The notes: generated by a model not told the origin, from the sequence alone. Positions 1-8,253 are shown, counted from the stretch's first letter. The stretch: 64,000 nt of DNA from Myxococcota bacterium (GCA_041389495.1 JAWKRT010000001.1:1798001-1862000); one strand, 5' to 3'. Made by a program: numbers and translations.

Positions 1-1
1 T

Positions 2-937
2 GTGGCCGGCGACGTCGACGGGGTGGCCGTGACGGCGGGGCCGGGGCTCGTCGGATCGCTGCTCGTCGGGCTGTCGTTCGCGAAGGGGCTCGCGTACCGC
101 CTGCGCATCCCGATCGTCGGCGTCCACCACCTCGTGGGCCACCTGATGTCGGCCGAGCTCGCGGACGCGAGCCTTGCGCCGCCGTATCTCGGGCTCGTCG
201 TCTCGGGCGGGCACACGGCGCTCTACCGCGTCCCCGAGCGCGGCGAGCCCGCGCTGCTCGGGCAGACGCGCGACGACGCGGTGGGCGAGGCCTTCGACAA
301 GGTCGCGAAGCTGCTCGGGCTCGCGTATCCGGGCGGGCCCGCGGTGTCGCGCGCGGCGCGCGACGGAGCGCGCGACGCCGTCGCCTTCCCGCGGCCGATG
401 CAGGGCGAGCCCGGCTACGACTTCTCGTACAGCGGCCTCAAGACGGCCGTCGCGCTCGAGCTCCAGCGCCGCCGCGCGGCGGCGGGCGTCGGGCCCGACG
501 ACGCCTTGCCCGCGCGCGACGTCGCCGACGTCGCGGCCTCGTTCGAGGCCGCGGCCGTCGCGCCGCTCGTCGCGCGCACGGCGCGCGCCTGCGCGGCGCA
601 GGAGATCGGCACGGTCGCGGTCGTCGGCGGTGTCGCGGCGAACGCGCACCTGCGCGAGGAGATGGCGCGCGCCGGCGCCGCGCACGGCTTCCGCACCGTG
701 TTCCCGCCGCTCGGTCTGTGCACGGACAACGCGGCGATGATCGCGGCCGCGGGCGCGCGCCTGCTCGCGCGCGGCGTGCGCGACGACCTCGCGCTCAACG
801 CGTTCTCGCGCGTTCCGGTGGGCCAGGCGCCCTGGCGCGACGCGGAGGGCGCGGCGGGCCCGGTAGGCGCGGAGGGCGCGGCGGGCCCGGTAGGCGGGCA
901 GGGCGCGGCGGCCCGCGCGGACGGCGCCGCGCCGTGA
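2..937 (+). CDS. tsaD: tRNA N6-adenosine threonylcarbamoyltransferase TsaD, 5' truncated
   Basis: This is the catalytic subunit that transfers threonylcarbamoyl from TC-AMP to A37 of ANN-decoding tRNAs. The visible 311 residues start inside the protein at a TAGPGLVGSLLVG segment. By comparison with the roughly 337-residue E. coli protein, about 70 N-terminal residues lie outside the window, so the GTG at position 2 is an internal Val codon and not a start. The metal ligands are present: the two His of HHLVGHL and the Asp of CTDNAAM. LVSGGHT and YPGGP are also intact. The extreme C-terminus carries an extra Ala/Gly-rich tail made of a 9-residue tandem repeat, which is not part of the family. 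The TGA overlaps the GTG start of rsmA, so the two are probably translationally coupled. Confidence 0.96.
   Translation: MAGDVDGVAVTAGPGLVGSLLVGLSFAKGLAYRLRIPIVGVHHLVGHLMSAELADASLAPPYLGLVVSGGHTALYRVPERGEPALLGQTRDDAVGEAFDKVAKLLGLAYPGGPAVSRAARDGARDAVAFPRPMQGEPGYDFSYSGLKTAVALELQRRRAAAGVGPDDALPARDVADVAASFEAAAVAPLVARTARACAAQEIGTVAVVGGVAANAHLREEMARAGAAHGFRTVFPPLGLCTDNAAMIAAAGARLLARGVRDDLALNAFSRVPVGQAPWRDAEGAAGPVGAEGAAGPVGGQGAAARADGAAP
842..895 (+). repeat. 27-bp tandem repeat in the tsaD 3' end
   Basis: Two perfect 27-bp copies (842-868 and 869-895) are followed by a decayed third copy reaching about 920. Each copy encodes the nonapeptide EGAAGPVGA or a close variant. The unit is a multiple of three, so copy-number change would lengthen or shorten the TsaD tail without breaking the frame. 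Confidence 0.85.
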
Positions 938-1800
938 ACCTCGCGCGCACGCGCGCGCTGCTCGCCGAGCGCGGCCTTCGCCTGCGCCGCGAGCTCGGCC
1001 AGAACTACCTCGTCGACGATGCGCGGGCCGCGCAGCTCGTCGCGCACGCGGGCGTCGAGCCGGGCGACGTCGTGGTCGAGGTCGGCACCGGGCTCGGCAC
1101 GCTCACGCGCGCGCTCGCGGCGCGCGCGGCGCGCGTGGTCACGATCGAGATCGACGCGGGCGTGGTGGCCGCGCTGCGCGACCTGGCGCTCCTGCCGGAC
1201 GCCGTCGAGCTCGTGCACGCGGACGCGCTCGACGTCGACCTCGCCGCGCTCGTTCCCCCGCCGCCCGCGCGGACGCGACTCGTCGCGAACCTTCCGTACT
1301 CGGCGGCGACGCCGCTGCTGCGCCGCATGCTCGACCTCCGCGACACGTTCGCGTCCTGGTCGGTGATGGTGCAGCGCGAGGTCGCCGCCCGCCTCGTCGC
1401 GGGCGCGGGCGAGGACGACTATGGCTCGTTCGCCGTCCTGCACGCGCTCGCGGCGCGCGTCGAGCGCGTCGTCGACGTCGCGCCGCAGGCGTTCTTTCCG
1501 GTGCCGAAGGTCGTCTCGAGCTTCGTGCGCATCACGCCGCTGCGCGGCGAGGGCGAGCCCGACCGCGACGAGCTCGCGCGCATCGAGCGCGTCGTGCGCG
1601 CGCTGTTCGCGCGCCGGCGCAAGACGATCAAGAACGGGCTCGAGGGGGGCGGCTTCGGCGCGGCCGGGCTCGAGGCGCTCGCGCGCGTCGGCATCGACGC
1701 GCGCGAGCGCGCCGAGCGCCTCGAGCCGGCCGCGCTGCGCGCGCTCGCGCGCGCGCTCGACGAGCTCGGTGCCTTCGCGCGCCCCGGCCCGCGCGACTAA
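934..1800 (+). CDS. rsmA: 16S rRNA dimethyladenosine transferase RsmA/KsgA
   Basis: This enzyme dimethylates the two adjacent adenosines in the 3'-terminal helix of 16S rRNA using S-adenosylmethionine, a late step in 30S maturation. The 288-residue product opens with the family-typical GQNYLVD, then SAM motif I (VVEVGTGLGTLTRAL, about residues 47-61) and the catalytic motif NLPY near residue 119. It ends with the C-terminal helical domain containing FARRRKTIKNGL. The GTG start at 934 overlaps the tsaD stop as GTGA. An upstream in-frame extension is open but lies within tsaD and is Arg/Gly-rich shadow sequence. Pairing with tsaD groups two RNA-modification genes. Confidence 0.95.
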   Translation: MNLARTRALLAERGLRLRRELGQNYLVDDARAAQLVAHAGVEPGDVVVEVGTGLGTLTRALAARAARVVTIEIDAGVVAALRDLALLPDAVELVHADALDVDLAALVPPPPARTRLVANLPYSAATPLLRRMLDLRDTFASWSVMVQREVAARLVAGAGEDDYGSFAVLHALAARVERVVDVAPQAFFPVPKVVSSFVRITPLRGEGEPDRDELARIERVVRALFARRRKTIKNGLEGGGFGAAGLEALARVGIDARERAERLEPAALRALARALDELGAFARPGPRD

Positions 1801-1803
1801 CCT
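1798..1803 (+). promoter_or_regulatory. TANNNT -10-like element for a leaderless start at 1811
   Basis: TAACCT lies 7 nt upstream of the GTG at 1811. No Shine-Dalgarno is present between them. The same arrangement occurs at four other starts in this window. Confidence 0.35.
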
Positions 1804-1810
1804 CGGGCGC

Positions 1811-2101
1811 GTGGACACGGCCGACCAGCTCGAGGCGCTGCTCGAGCTCGCGCGCGAGGCGGGCCTCGAGGTGCGCAGCGTCGGCGCCCGCCCGGCGGTC
1901 GCCGGCGAGGCGCCGCCGACGAGCGCCGTCTGCCGGGTGAGGAGCGCGGTGTGGGTCGTGCTGAGCGCGGCCGACCCGCCGGACCGGCACATCGCCGTGC
2001 TCGGGGAGGCGCTCCGCCGCCACGCGTCGGGCTTCCTCGAAGACCGCTTCCTTCCCCCGGCCTTGCGCGCGCTCCTGCAGGATCCACTCGAAGGTCCGTA
2101 G
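1811..2101 (+). CDS. conserved hypothetical protein, 96 aa
   Basis: This is a small acidic protein with no recognised catalytic motif. An N-terminal helix (DQLEALLELAREAGLEVRSV) is followed by a linker, a strand-like CRVRSAVWVVLS, and a C-terminal helical part ending LPPALRALL. The layout resembles small uncharacterised proteins I recall from Deltaproteobacteria and Acidobacteria that sit near housekeeping genes, but no function is known to me. The GTG at 1811 is chosen because coding character starts there. It lies 10 nt after the rsmA stop, with a TANNNT element immediately before it and no Shine-Dalgarno. Co-transcription with rsmA is equally possible. Confidence 0.62.
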   Translation: MDTADQLEALLELAREAGLEVRSVGARPAVAGEAPPTSAVCRVRSAVWVVLSAADPPDRHIAVLGEALRRHASGFLEDRFLPPALRALLQDPLEGP

Positions 2102-2615
2102 GGCCCGAGTGGCGCGCTGCGGCCGGGCCCGCGCGCCGGTCGGGTTTCGAGACGCGCACGTCTTGACCCGGCGTCCGCCCGGCCGGTACCCTGCGCGCCG
2201 TTTGAGGGCAATCGCAGGTCGCGATGTCCATCGAAACGCAGGGCGCGCCCGGCCATCGCACCGCGAGGCCACCGGGGGCGCCCGAGACAGCCGGGGCCCC
2301 CCACGGAAGCCCGGCCCACGAGGAAGTCGCCTACTCCAGCCCGATGAACGGTCGGATCCCGGCCCGCGCGCGCGATGCGCTCGCGAGCCACGCAGGGACC
2401 GATACGGGGGCGGACGATGGGTGGCCTTCGGGATCGCAGGATCGCACGCGCTCCCCCGCGCACGCGCTCTTCGCCGACCTCCCGAGCTCTCCCTTCGCAG
2501 CGCCTCCGGACGCGCATCCGGCGGGCACTCTCTCGTTCGGGTCGTCGGCCTCCGGTGGTCCGACGCGGTCGCGCGAGCGGCCGCGCCGTCGGGTCGCGGC
2601 GGGCTGGAGGCGACT
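2102..2615. other. 514-nt non-coding leader or intergenic region before panB
   Basis: No convincing gene was found here. A stop-free frame beginning at ATG 2224 runs into panB, but its predicted peptide is compositionally random. The region contains a good promoter-like pair (2163-2192) and scope for RNA structure: AGGCCACC at 2266-2273 can pair with GGTGGCCT at 2420-2427, enclosing about 145 nt with further GC hairpins. It could be a long panB 5' UTR or an independent small RNA. I compared it from memory with RNase P RNA, tmRNA, 4.5S and 6S RNA and could not match any. Confidence 0.4.
2163..2192 (+). promoter_or_regulatory. sigma70-like promoter upstream of panB
   Basis: TTGACC (2163-2168) and TACCCT (2187-2192) are separated by 18 bp. 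This is one of the best -35/-10 pairs in the window. Transcription would begin near 2199, leaving a leader of about 415 nt before panB. Confidence 0.5.
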
Positions 2616-3443
2616 ATGTCGACCGTCACCGCCACGTCGACGCGCGAGCACCGCGTCACCGTCCGCTCGCTCCGCACCGCCAAGAGGAGTGGCCGCCCGG
2701 TCAGCATGCTGACCGCGTACGACCACGCCTTCGCCCGCATCTTCGACGCCGCGGGCATCGACGTGCTGCTCGTCGGCGACTCGCTCGGCAACGTCGTGCA
2801 GGGCCAGGACACGACGCTGCCGGTGACGCTCGACGAAGCGATCTACCACACGCGGCTCGTCGCGCGCGCCGCGGCGCGCGCGATGGTCGTCGGCGACATG
2901 CCCTTCGGCAGCTACCAGGTGAGCCCCGAGGACGCGGTCCGCAACGCCATCCGCATGGTGAAGGAGGGCGGCGCGCACGCCGTGAAGCTCGAGGGCGGGA
3001 GCCCGATGCTCGCGACCACGCGGCGCATCGTCGACGCCGGCATTCCCGTGATGGGGCACGTCGGATTGACGCCGCAGTCCGTGCACGCGATGGGCGGCCT
3101 GCGCGTGCAGGGGCGCGGCGACGCGGGGCGCTCGCGCGTCGTCGAGGACGCGATCGCCGTCCAGGAGGCGGGCGCGTTCGCGGTCGTGCTCGAGGGCATT
3201 CCGTCGGAGCTCGCCGCCGAGATCACGCGCACGCTCGCGATCCCGACGATCGGCATCGGCGCGGGCGTCGGCTGCGACGGCCAGGTGCTCGTGATGCACG
3301 ACCTGCTCGGCCTGTCCGACTGGACGCCGAGCTTCGTCAAGCAGTACGCGAACCTCGGCCAGCTCGCGGCGCAGGCGGCGCGCGCGTTCGCGGACGAGGT
3401 CCGCAATCGCAAGTTCCCCGACGAGGAGCACTCGTACCGCTAG
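2616..3443 (+). CDS. panB: 3-methyl-2-oxobutanoate hydroxymethyltransferase PanB
   Basis: PanB makes ketopantoate from alpha-ketoisovalerate and 5,10-methylenetetrahydrofolate, the first committed step to pantothenate and CoA. The 275-residue product has the normal family length. The Mg-binding aspartates appear in LLVGDSLGNV and VGDMPFGSY, and MLTAYDHAFA, HVGLTPQ and IGIGAGVGCDGQVLV are present. The ATG at 2616 follows a GGAGG at 2606-2610 with good spacing, and the preceding open frame is not protein-like. It heads panB-panC-panD; panC starts 17 nt after its stop. Confidence 0.97.
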   Translation: MSTVTATSTREHRVTVRSLRTAKRSGRPVSMLTAYDHAFARIFDAAGIDVLLVGDSLGNVVQGQDTTLPVTLDEAIYHTRLVARAAARAMVVGDMPFGSYQVSPEDAVRNAIRMVKEGGAHAVKLEGGSPMLATTRRIVDAGIPVMGHVGLTPQSVHAMGGLRVQGRGDAGRSRVVEDAIAVQEAGAFAVVLEGIPSELAAEITRTLAIPTIGIGAGVGCDGQVLVMHDLLGLSDWTPSFVKQYANLGQLAAQAARAFADEVRNRKFPDEEHSYR

Positions 3444-3460
3444 GTGCGGAGGTGCGGACC

Positions 3461-4366
3461 ATGCGCGTCGTGAGGAGCATCCGGGAGCTGCAGGCGTGGG
3501 CCGACGGCGAGCGCGCCGCCGGCCGGCGCATCGCGCTCGTGCCGACGATGGGGGCGCTGCACGCGGGCCACCTGTCGCTCGTCGCGCAGGCGCGCGAGCG
3601 CGCCGACGCCGTCTGCGTCTCGATCTTCGTGAACCCGACGCAGTTCGACGACCCGAAGGACTACGCCGCCTATCCCGCGACCTTCGAGACGGACGCGGCG
3701 GCGTGTCGCGAGTCCGGCGTCGACGTCGTCTTCGCGCCGACGCCGGCCGAGCTCTATCCGGAGGGCGCGCAGACGTGGGTCGAGGTGACGGAGCTCGCGC
3801 GCCCGCTCTGCGGCGCCGCGCGCCCCGGGCACTTCCGCGGCGTGACGACCGTCGTCGCGAAGCTGCTGAACGCCGCCAAGCCCCACGTCGCGATCTTCGG
3901 CGAGAAGGACTTCCAGCAGCTCGCGGTCATCCGGCGCATGGCGCGCGACCTCGGCTTCGACGTCGAGATCGAGGGCGGCGCGATCGTGCGCGAGGCCGAC
4001 GGGCTCGCCATGAGCTCGCGCAACGCGAACCTCGGCCCGCGCGCCCGCGGCGAGGCGCTCGCCATCGGGCGCGCGCTCGACGCGGCCGAGCGCGCGGTCG
4101 CGCTCGGCGAGCGCGCGCGCGACCGCGTGCTCGACGTCGCGCGCGGCGAGCTCGCGCGCGCGCGCGGCGCGAGCGTCGACTACGCCGAGCTGCGCTGTCC
4201 CGAGACGCTCGCGCTCGCGCCCGAGCGGCTCGACGGCCCGGCGCTGCTCGCGCTCGCCGTCTTCTTCGAGCCCGAGACCGAGGGCGCCCCGCGCGTCCGC
4301 CTGATCGACAACCGCGTGCTGCGCCCGCCGGAAGCCGGCGCCGCGGCCGTCCTGGCCCGTTCCTGA
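3461..4366 (+). CDS. panC: pantothenate synthetase PanC
   Basis: PanC condenses pantoate and beta-alanine with ATP, via a pantoyl-adenylate intermediate, in the cytoplasm. The 301-residue protein carries the nucleotidyltransferase HIGH-type motif in VPTMGALHAGHLSL (about residues 26-40), the pantoate-binding FVNPTQF, FGEKDFQQL, and the KMSKS-equivalent MSSRNANL. The ATG at 3461 follows GGAGGTGCGGACC, an acceptable Shine-Dalgarno. It lies between panB and panD, so one transcript supplies both halves of the substrate and their ligation. Confidence 0.96.
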   Translation: MRVVRSIRELQAWADGERAAGRRIALVPTMGALHAGHLSLVAQARERADAVCVSIFVNPTQFDDPKDYAAYPATFETDAAACRESGVDVVFAPTPAELYPEGAQTWVEVTELARPLCGAARPGHFRGVTTVVAKLLNAAKPHVAIFGEKDFQQLAVIRRMARDLGFDVEIEGGAIVREADGLAMSSRNANLGPRARGEALAIGRALDAAERAVALGERARDRVLDVARGELARARGASVDYAELRCPETLALAPERLDGPALLALAVFFEPETEGAPRVRLIDNRVLRPPEAGAAAVLARS

Positions 4367-4398
4367 CTCGCGAAGCGCGTCGCCACGAGGAGAACGCC

Positions 4399-4749
4399 GT
4401 GATCCGCACCATGCTCAAGTCGAAGATCCACCGCGCCACCGTCACCGAGGCGAACATCGAGTACGAGGGCTCGGTGACGATCGACCGCGACCTCATGGAC
4501 GCCGCCGATCTCCGCCCGTACGAGCAGGTGGACATCTGGAACTGCACGAACGGCAACCGCCTGACGACCTACGTGATCGAGGGCGAGCGCGGCTCGGGCG
4601 AGGTGTGCGTGAACGGCGCGGCCGCCCACCTGATGAAGCCGCTCGACGTCGTCATCATCGCGAGCTGGACGCAGGTCGCGGACGCCGAGGCGGACGGGTT
4701 CGAGGCGAAGCGCGTCTTCGTCGACGCCCGCAACGCCATTCGCGAGTAG
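4399..4749 (+). CDS. panD: aspartate 1-decarboxylase PanD
   Basis: PanD makes beta-alanine from L-aspartate using a pyruvoyl cofactor created by self-cleavage. Starting at GTG 4399 the chain reads V-I-R-T-M-L-K-S, and the self-processing Gly-Ser pair in YEGS falls exactly at residues 24-25, as in E. coli; this fixes the start. The motifs NGNRLTTYVI, the Arg-Gly-Ser segment and VNGAAAHL are conserved, and the length of 116 residues is normal. A Shine-Dalgarno (ACGAGGAGAA) precedes the start. It completes a panBCD cluster; no ketopantoate reductase is present in the window. Confidence 0.96.
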   Translation: MIRTMLKSKIHRATVTEANIEYEGSVTIDRDLMDAADLRPYEQVDIWNCTNGNRLTTYVIEGERGSGEVCVNGAAAHLMKPLDVVIIASWTQVADAEADGFEAKRVFVDARNAIRE

Positions 4750-4799
4750 CGCGCGAGCGGGCGCGTCGCGCGACGGCGCGGCCGCCGCGGGCGCTCCGC

Positions 4800-4805
4800 T
4801 AGTCT
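4800..4805 (+). promoter_or_regulatory. TANNNT -10-like element for a leaderless smpB start
   Basis: TAGTCT lies 7 nt before the smpB GTG at 4813, with no Shine-Dalgarno between. Confidence 0.4.
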
Positions 4806-4812
4806 CCGCGCC

Positions 4813-5349
4813 GTGTCTCCTCCCGCGAAGCCGACCCCGCCCGCGAAGACCGGCAAGGCGCGCAAGCGCGGCGCGTCCGATGCGCTCGGCGCCGCGGGCG
4901 TCGTCGCGACGAACCGCCGCGCGCGCTTCGAGTACGAGCTCCTCGACACGTTCGAGTGCGGCATCGCGCTGCTCGGCCCGGAGGTGAAGTCGCTGCGCGC
5001 GGGGCGCGCGAACCTCGGCGACGCGTTCGCCACCATCCGCCGCGGCGAGTGCTTCCTCCACAAGCTCCACATCAGCCCGTACGAGCCGGCGACGCGCGAG
5101 AACGCCGACCCGCTGCGCGATCGCAAGCTGCTGCTCCACAAGGCGCAGATCCGGCGGCTCGAGGGACAGGTGGCGGAGAAGGGCCTCACGCTCGTGCCCG
5201 TCTCGCTCTACTTCAAGGATGGGCGTGCGAAGGTCGAGCTCGCGCTCGCGCGCGGCAAGCACACCTACGACAAGCGCGAGTCGATCAAGCGGCGCATGGA
5301 CGACCGCGACGCGCAGCGCGCGCTGCGCCGCGGCCGCGACCGAGGGTGA
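4813..5349 (+). CDS. smpB: SsrA-binding protein SmpB
   Basis: SmpB binds tmRNA and delivers it to stalled ribosomes during trans-translation. The conserved core starts at NRRARFEYELLDTFECGI and includes GPEVKSLRAGRANLGD, the HKLHISPYEPA segment, and the basic C-terminal tail (KRESIKRRM then RD.QRALRRGR) that probes the mRNA channel. The product is 178 residues, slightly longer than usual because of a Pro/Lys/Ala-rich N-terminal extension of about 30 residues. A later start before the core is possible, but the GTG at 4813 has a TANNNT box 7 nt upstream. No tmRNA gene was seen nearby. Confidence 0.94.
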   Translation: MSPPAKPTPPAKTGKARKRGASDALGAAGVVATNRRARFEYELLDTFECGIALLGPEVKSLRAGRANLGDAFATIRRGECFLHKLHISPYEPATRENADPLRDRKLLLHKAQIRRLEGQVAEKGLTLVPVSLYFKDGRAKVELALARGKHTYDKRESIKRRMDDRDAQRALRRGRDRG

Positions 5350-5423
5350 GGGCGGCGGCGCGTCGCGCCGGGGTCCGCGCGTTGCTGCGCGCGAGCGCCC
5401 GGGCGGTGCGCGACGCCCGGTCG

Positions 5424-6827
5424 ATGCGCGCCGCCGCGCGGCTCTCCGCCGTCGCACTCGCGCTCGCCGGCGGCGGGCTCGCCTGCGCGTCGAGCTTCGA
5501 TTCGCTGCTCTCGCCGCCGCCGGTCGCGCGCGCGACCGATCGCCCTCCGCCGCCCGACCGCCGCGACTATCTCGCCTTCCGCGCGGCGCACCCCGACGTG
5601 CTCGAGCCGAACTACCTCCCGTTCATGGTGCACCGGCTTCCGGGCGACGGGCCGGAGGGCGACCTCCTGCTCTTCTGTCGGTGGGACGAGGCGCGCATGC
5701 CGCTCGCCGTCTACGTCGACGCACCGCCGCTCCCCGACGCGCTGCAGGACGAGCTGCGCCCGGTCGCACCCGAGCGCTTCGCGGGCGCGGTGGCCGGCGC
5801 GCTCGCCATCTGGGAGCGGGAGCTCGAGGGGCTCGTGCGCTTCGAGCGCGTCGATCGCGCGGCGGACGCCGACCTGCGCGTCCGGCTCGTCGCCGCGCGC
5901 GCGCCCGCCCCGCGGCCCGACGTGCTCGTGCTCGGCGCGACCGACGCGCTGCACGCCGCATGCGTGCCCCAGGGCTGGGATCCGGATGCCCAGCGCCAGC
6001 GCGTGCGCTTCGCGGTGCGGGAGCTCGAGATCTATCTCGCGGACGAGTTCGGGCTGCTCACGCCGGGGCAGGTCGAGCGCATCGCGCTCCACGAGCTCGG
6101 GCACGCGCTCGGCATGCTCGGCCACAGCCCCGACGAGGGCGACATGATGTTCGCCGCCTATCGCGAGCGCAGCGCGGTCGAGACGCTCTCGCAGGCGGAC
6201 GTCGACTCGTTCGTCTCGCTCTACCGGCTGCCGAACGGGGCGCACTACGGCTTCGCGACGCCGGGCGGCCCGCCGCCCCGACTGCCGCCGCTCCCCCCGG
6301 CCGGCGCGCCCGCGCTCGCGGCGGCGCCGCGCGTCGATGCGCGGCGCGGCTTCGCGCTGCGCTTTCCGGAGGGCTGGGTCGTCGCGGACACCGCGCGCGG
6401 CGCGTTCGCCGCGAACGGCCCCGTCTGGGACTACGATGCGTCGATCGAGCTCGCGGTCTGGCCGTACGCGCGCGTCGAGGAGCTGCTCGCGCGCGCGGGC
6501 GGCGCGCTCGTCGGCGACGCCTGGCTGCGCCGGCGCGCGCCCGTGACGCTCGGCGGGCGGCCCGGCGTGCGGCTCGTGCTCGAGCTCGCGGCCGAGGCGC
6601 TCGTGCGCGACGTGCGTCTGGTCGAGCTCGGCGATGGGCGCGTCCTGATGATCGTCGTACAGTGCCCGGTCGCCGCGGAGCGCGAGTGGCGCCCCTGGCT
6701 CGAGGCCTCGCTCGCGACGCTCGCGCTCGACGACGCGCACGGCGAACCGGGGCGCGGGGAGCGCGGGGAGCACGGGGAGCGCGGGGAGCGCGCGCAACGC
6801 GCGCAACGCGAAAGGGGAGGGGAGTGA
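5424..6827 (+). CDS. secreted matrixin-like zinc metalloprotease
   Basis: This is a predicted exported zinc protease of 467 residues. A signal peptide precedes a Cys (GGGLACAS) that could be lipidated, although the -3 Gly is a poor lipobox. The zinc site HELGHALGMLGH (about residues 222-233) fits the metzincin HExxHxxGxxH pattern, and the downstream DMMF supplies a Met-turn-like methionine. A Pro-rich linker leads to a second, unrecognised domain of about 150 residues, then a repetitive Gly-Glu-Arg tail. The ATG at 5424 is preferred because it directly opens the signal sequence. An in-frame GTG at 5346 overlaps the smpB stop (GTGA) and would add 26 basic residues. Substrate unknown. Confidence 0.85.
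   Translation: MRAAARLSAVALALAGGGLACASSFDSLLSPPPVARATDRPPPPDRRDYLAFRAAHPDVLEPNYLPFMVHRLPGDGPEGDLLLFCRWDEARMPLAVYVDAPPLPDALQDELRPVAPERFAGAVAGALAIWERELEGLVRFERVDRAADADLRVRLVAARAPAPRPDVLVLGATDALHAACVPQGWDPDAQRQRVRFAVRELEIYLADEFGLLTPGQVERIALHELGHALGMLGHSPDEGDMMFAAYRERSAVETLSQADVDSFVSLYRLPNGAHYGFATPGGPPPRLPPLPPAGAPALAAAPRVDARRGFALRFPEGWVVADTARGAFAANGPVWDYDASIELAVWPYARVEELLARAGGALVGDAWLRRRAPVTLGGRPGVRLVLELAAEALVRDVRLVELGDGRVLMIVVQCPVAAEREWRPWLEASLATLALDDAHGEPGRGERGEHGERGERAQRAQRERGGE
6753..6811 (+). repeat. 9-nt tandem repeats in the protease 3' end
   Basis: Imperfect 9-nt units of the GGGGAGCGC type, encoding Gly-Glu-Arg or Gly-Glu-His, are followed by two GCGCAACGC units encoding Ala-Gln-Arg. 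The array ends just before the Shine-Dalgarno of the next gene. Confidence 0.7.
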
Positions 6828-7228
6828 TGGTCCGGTGGGTCGCAGGCATCGCGGGCGCCCTCGTGCTCGCGTACGTGGCCTTGATGGTCGGCGCGAGCGA
6901 GCTCGCCGAGGAGGTCGTCGTGCTGCGCACCTTCGACGCGCGCGGCGCCGCCCACGAGACGTCGCTCTGGATCGTCGAGGACGACGCGCACTCGCTGTGG
7001 CTGCGGGCCGGCATGCCGACCTCGAGCTGGCTCGAGCGGATTCGCGAACGGCCCGACGTCGAGCTGGTGCGCGGCGGCACGACCGCCCTGTACACGGCCG
7101 TCCCGGTGGCCGCGGAGCGCGAGCGCATCCACGCGCTCATGCGCGAGCGCTACGGCCTCGCCGACCGGATCATCTCCGCGCTCCGCGACGGGTCCGAGTC
7201 GGTTCCCGTCCGGCTCGACCCTCGTTAG
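6827..7228 (+). CDS. small split-beta-barrel protein (DUF2255 / F420-dependent reductase-like)
   Basis: A 133-residue protein with one N-terminal membrane-spanning or signal-anchor segment (about residues 4-22). The following domain (VVLRTFDARG then ETSLWIVEDD, SLWLRAG and ERPDVELVRGG) resembles small flavin- or F420-binding split-barrel proteins that act on hydrophobic redox substrates. I infer the fold from the strand pattern; no cofactor-binding residue can be assigned with certainty. The ATG overlaps the protease stop as TGATG and has a strong GGGGAGGGG Shine-Dalgarno, so the two genes are coupled. Its stop overlaps the convergent methyltransferase stop (TTAG). Confidence 0.68.
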   Translation: MVRWVAGIAGALVLAYVALMVGASELAEEVVVLRTFDARGAAHETSLWIVEDDAHSLWLRAGMPTSSWLERIRERPDVELVRGGTTALYTAVPVAAERERIHALMRERYGLADRIISALRDGSESVPVRLDPR

Positions 7229-8142
7229 GCGCCGCCCGCCCGTCGCGCCGCCAGCGCGCGGATGCGCGCGACGTCGCGCGCCACGACGTCGGCGTCCGGG
7301 AGGGCGCCGGGCTCCGCCGCCTGCGGTGCGCACAGGTAGTCGAGGTGCTGGTCGGCGGCCGGCCGCGTCGCGACGACCCGAAAGCCCGCCCGCGCGAGGG
7401 CCGCGCGGATCGTCGCGTCGCTGAAGTAGTACGGGTGGTCGACCTTGATCGCCTCGACGAGCCCGCCCTTCGCGTCCGCGACCGCGAGGGCGTCGACGAT
7501 GTCGACGAAGAAGAGTCCGTCGTCGGCGACGAGCTCGCGGATCTTGGCGAGCGCCGACGCCACGTCGAGCAGGTGGTCGGCGGTCTGGCACAGCGCGACG
7601 AGGTCGAAGCGCGCGCCGGCGGGCGGCGCGTAGTCCTCGACGAAGCCCGCGGCCGTGCGCAGCCCGAGCGCGGCGGCGACCTCGAGCTCCTCCGGCGACG
7701 GGTCGAGCACCGTGGCCTCGGCGCCGAAGCGGTCGCGCAGCGCGGCCGCCACGATGCCGGTCGATCCGCCGACGTCGAGCAGGCTCCGCACCGCGCGGCC
7801 GGCGAGCGCCTCGCCGAGCCAGTCGCGGAGCGAGGCCGCATAACGTCGCTGATCGTCGGGGAGCGTGGCCGCGCTGATCTCGCGCCCGTGGTAGGCGCTC
7901 ACGATCGGTCGGTACCACTTCGCGTAGAACTCGGCGTAGCCGTCCGCGTCCATGCGCGGGTCGAGGAAGACGAGGGAGCAGTCCTCGCAGACGGAGGCGC
8001 TGGCGGGGTAGCCGTAGCGGTCGCGCTCGGTGACGCGCGCGAGCCGGTCGCTCCCGCACAGGTTGCAGCGCGACACCGGCTCGGCCTTGCGCGCCGCGTA
8101 GTCGTAGCCGACGGCGTCGATGCGCTCGGCGCGCGAGGTCAT
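7225..8142 (-). CDS. class I SAM-dependent methyltransferase with N-terminal zinc ribbon
   Basis: The 305-residue protein opens with a CNLCG...CEDC zinc-ribbon pair (about residues 25-55), as in C-methyltransferases of deoxysugar and natural-product pathways. The Rossmann SAM-binding motif LLDVGGSTGIVAAAL and the acidic strand end VLDPSPEE follow, then ARFDLVALCQTADHLLD. The substrate is unknown; small-molecule or sugar C-methylation is the closest family role. ATG 8142 is chosen over the GTG three codons earlier because GGAGG lies 8 nt upstream of it. Transcribed alone, convergent with its left neighbour. Confidence 0.83.
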   Translation of the reverse strand: MTSRAERIDAVGYDYAARKAEPVSRCNLCGSDRLARVTERDRYGYPASASVCEDCSLVFLDPRMDADGYAEFYAKWYRPIVSAYHGREISAATLPDDQRRYAASLRDWLGEALAGRAVRSLLDVGGSTGIVAAALRDRFGAEATVLDPSPEELEVAAALGLRTAAGFVEDYAPPAGARFDLVALCQTADHLLDVASALAKIRELVADDGLFFVDIVDALAVADAKGGLVEAIKVDHPYYFSDATIRAALARAGFRVVATRPAADQHLDYLCAPQAAEPGALPDADVVARDVARIRALAARRAGGA

Positions 8143-8253
8143 GCGCCACACCTCCGGCGCGCGACGCTAGCACGCGGCTTCGCGCCGCCCGGCTCGCCGC
8201 GTCGCGCGCGGCCTTCGCACGCGCGGCGCGATGGCGCGCCGCGGGGCCGGTGG

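Noticed and set aside
2196..2440. Candidate RNase P, tmRNA, 4.5S or 6S RNA
   Set aside because: None of the conserved cores I know for these RNAs could be found on either strand; left as an unassigned structured region.
2224..2712. Open frame of 162 codons starting at ATG 2224
   Set aside because: Composition is Pro/Ser/Arg-rich without family character, it overlaps the panB start in another frame, and stop-free frames are expected at this GC content.
6753..6811. Phase-variable repeat
   Set aside because: The unit is 9 nt and cannot shift the frame; a slippage switch is not supported.
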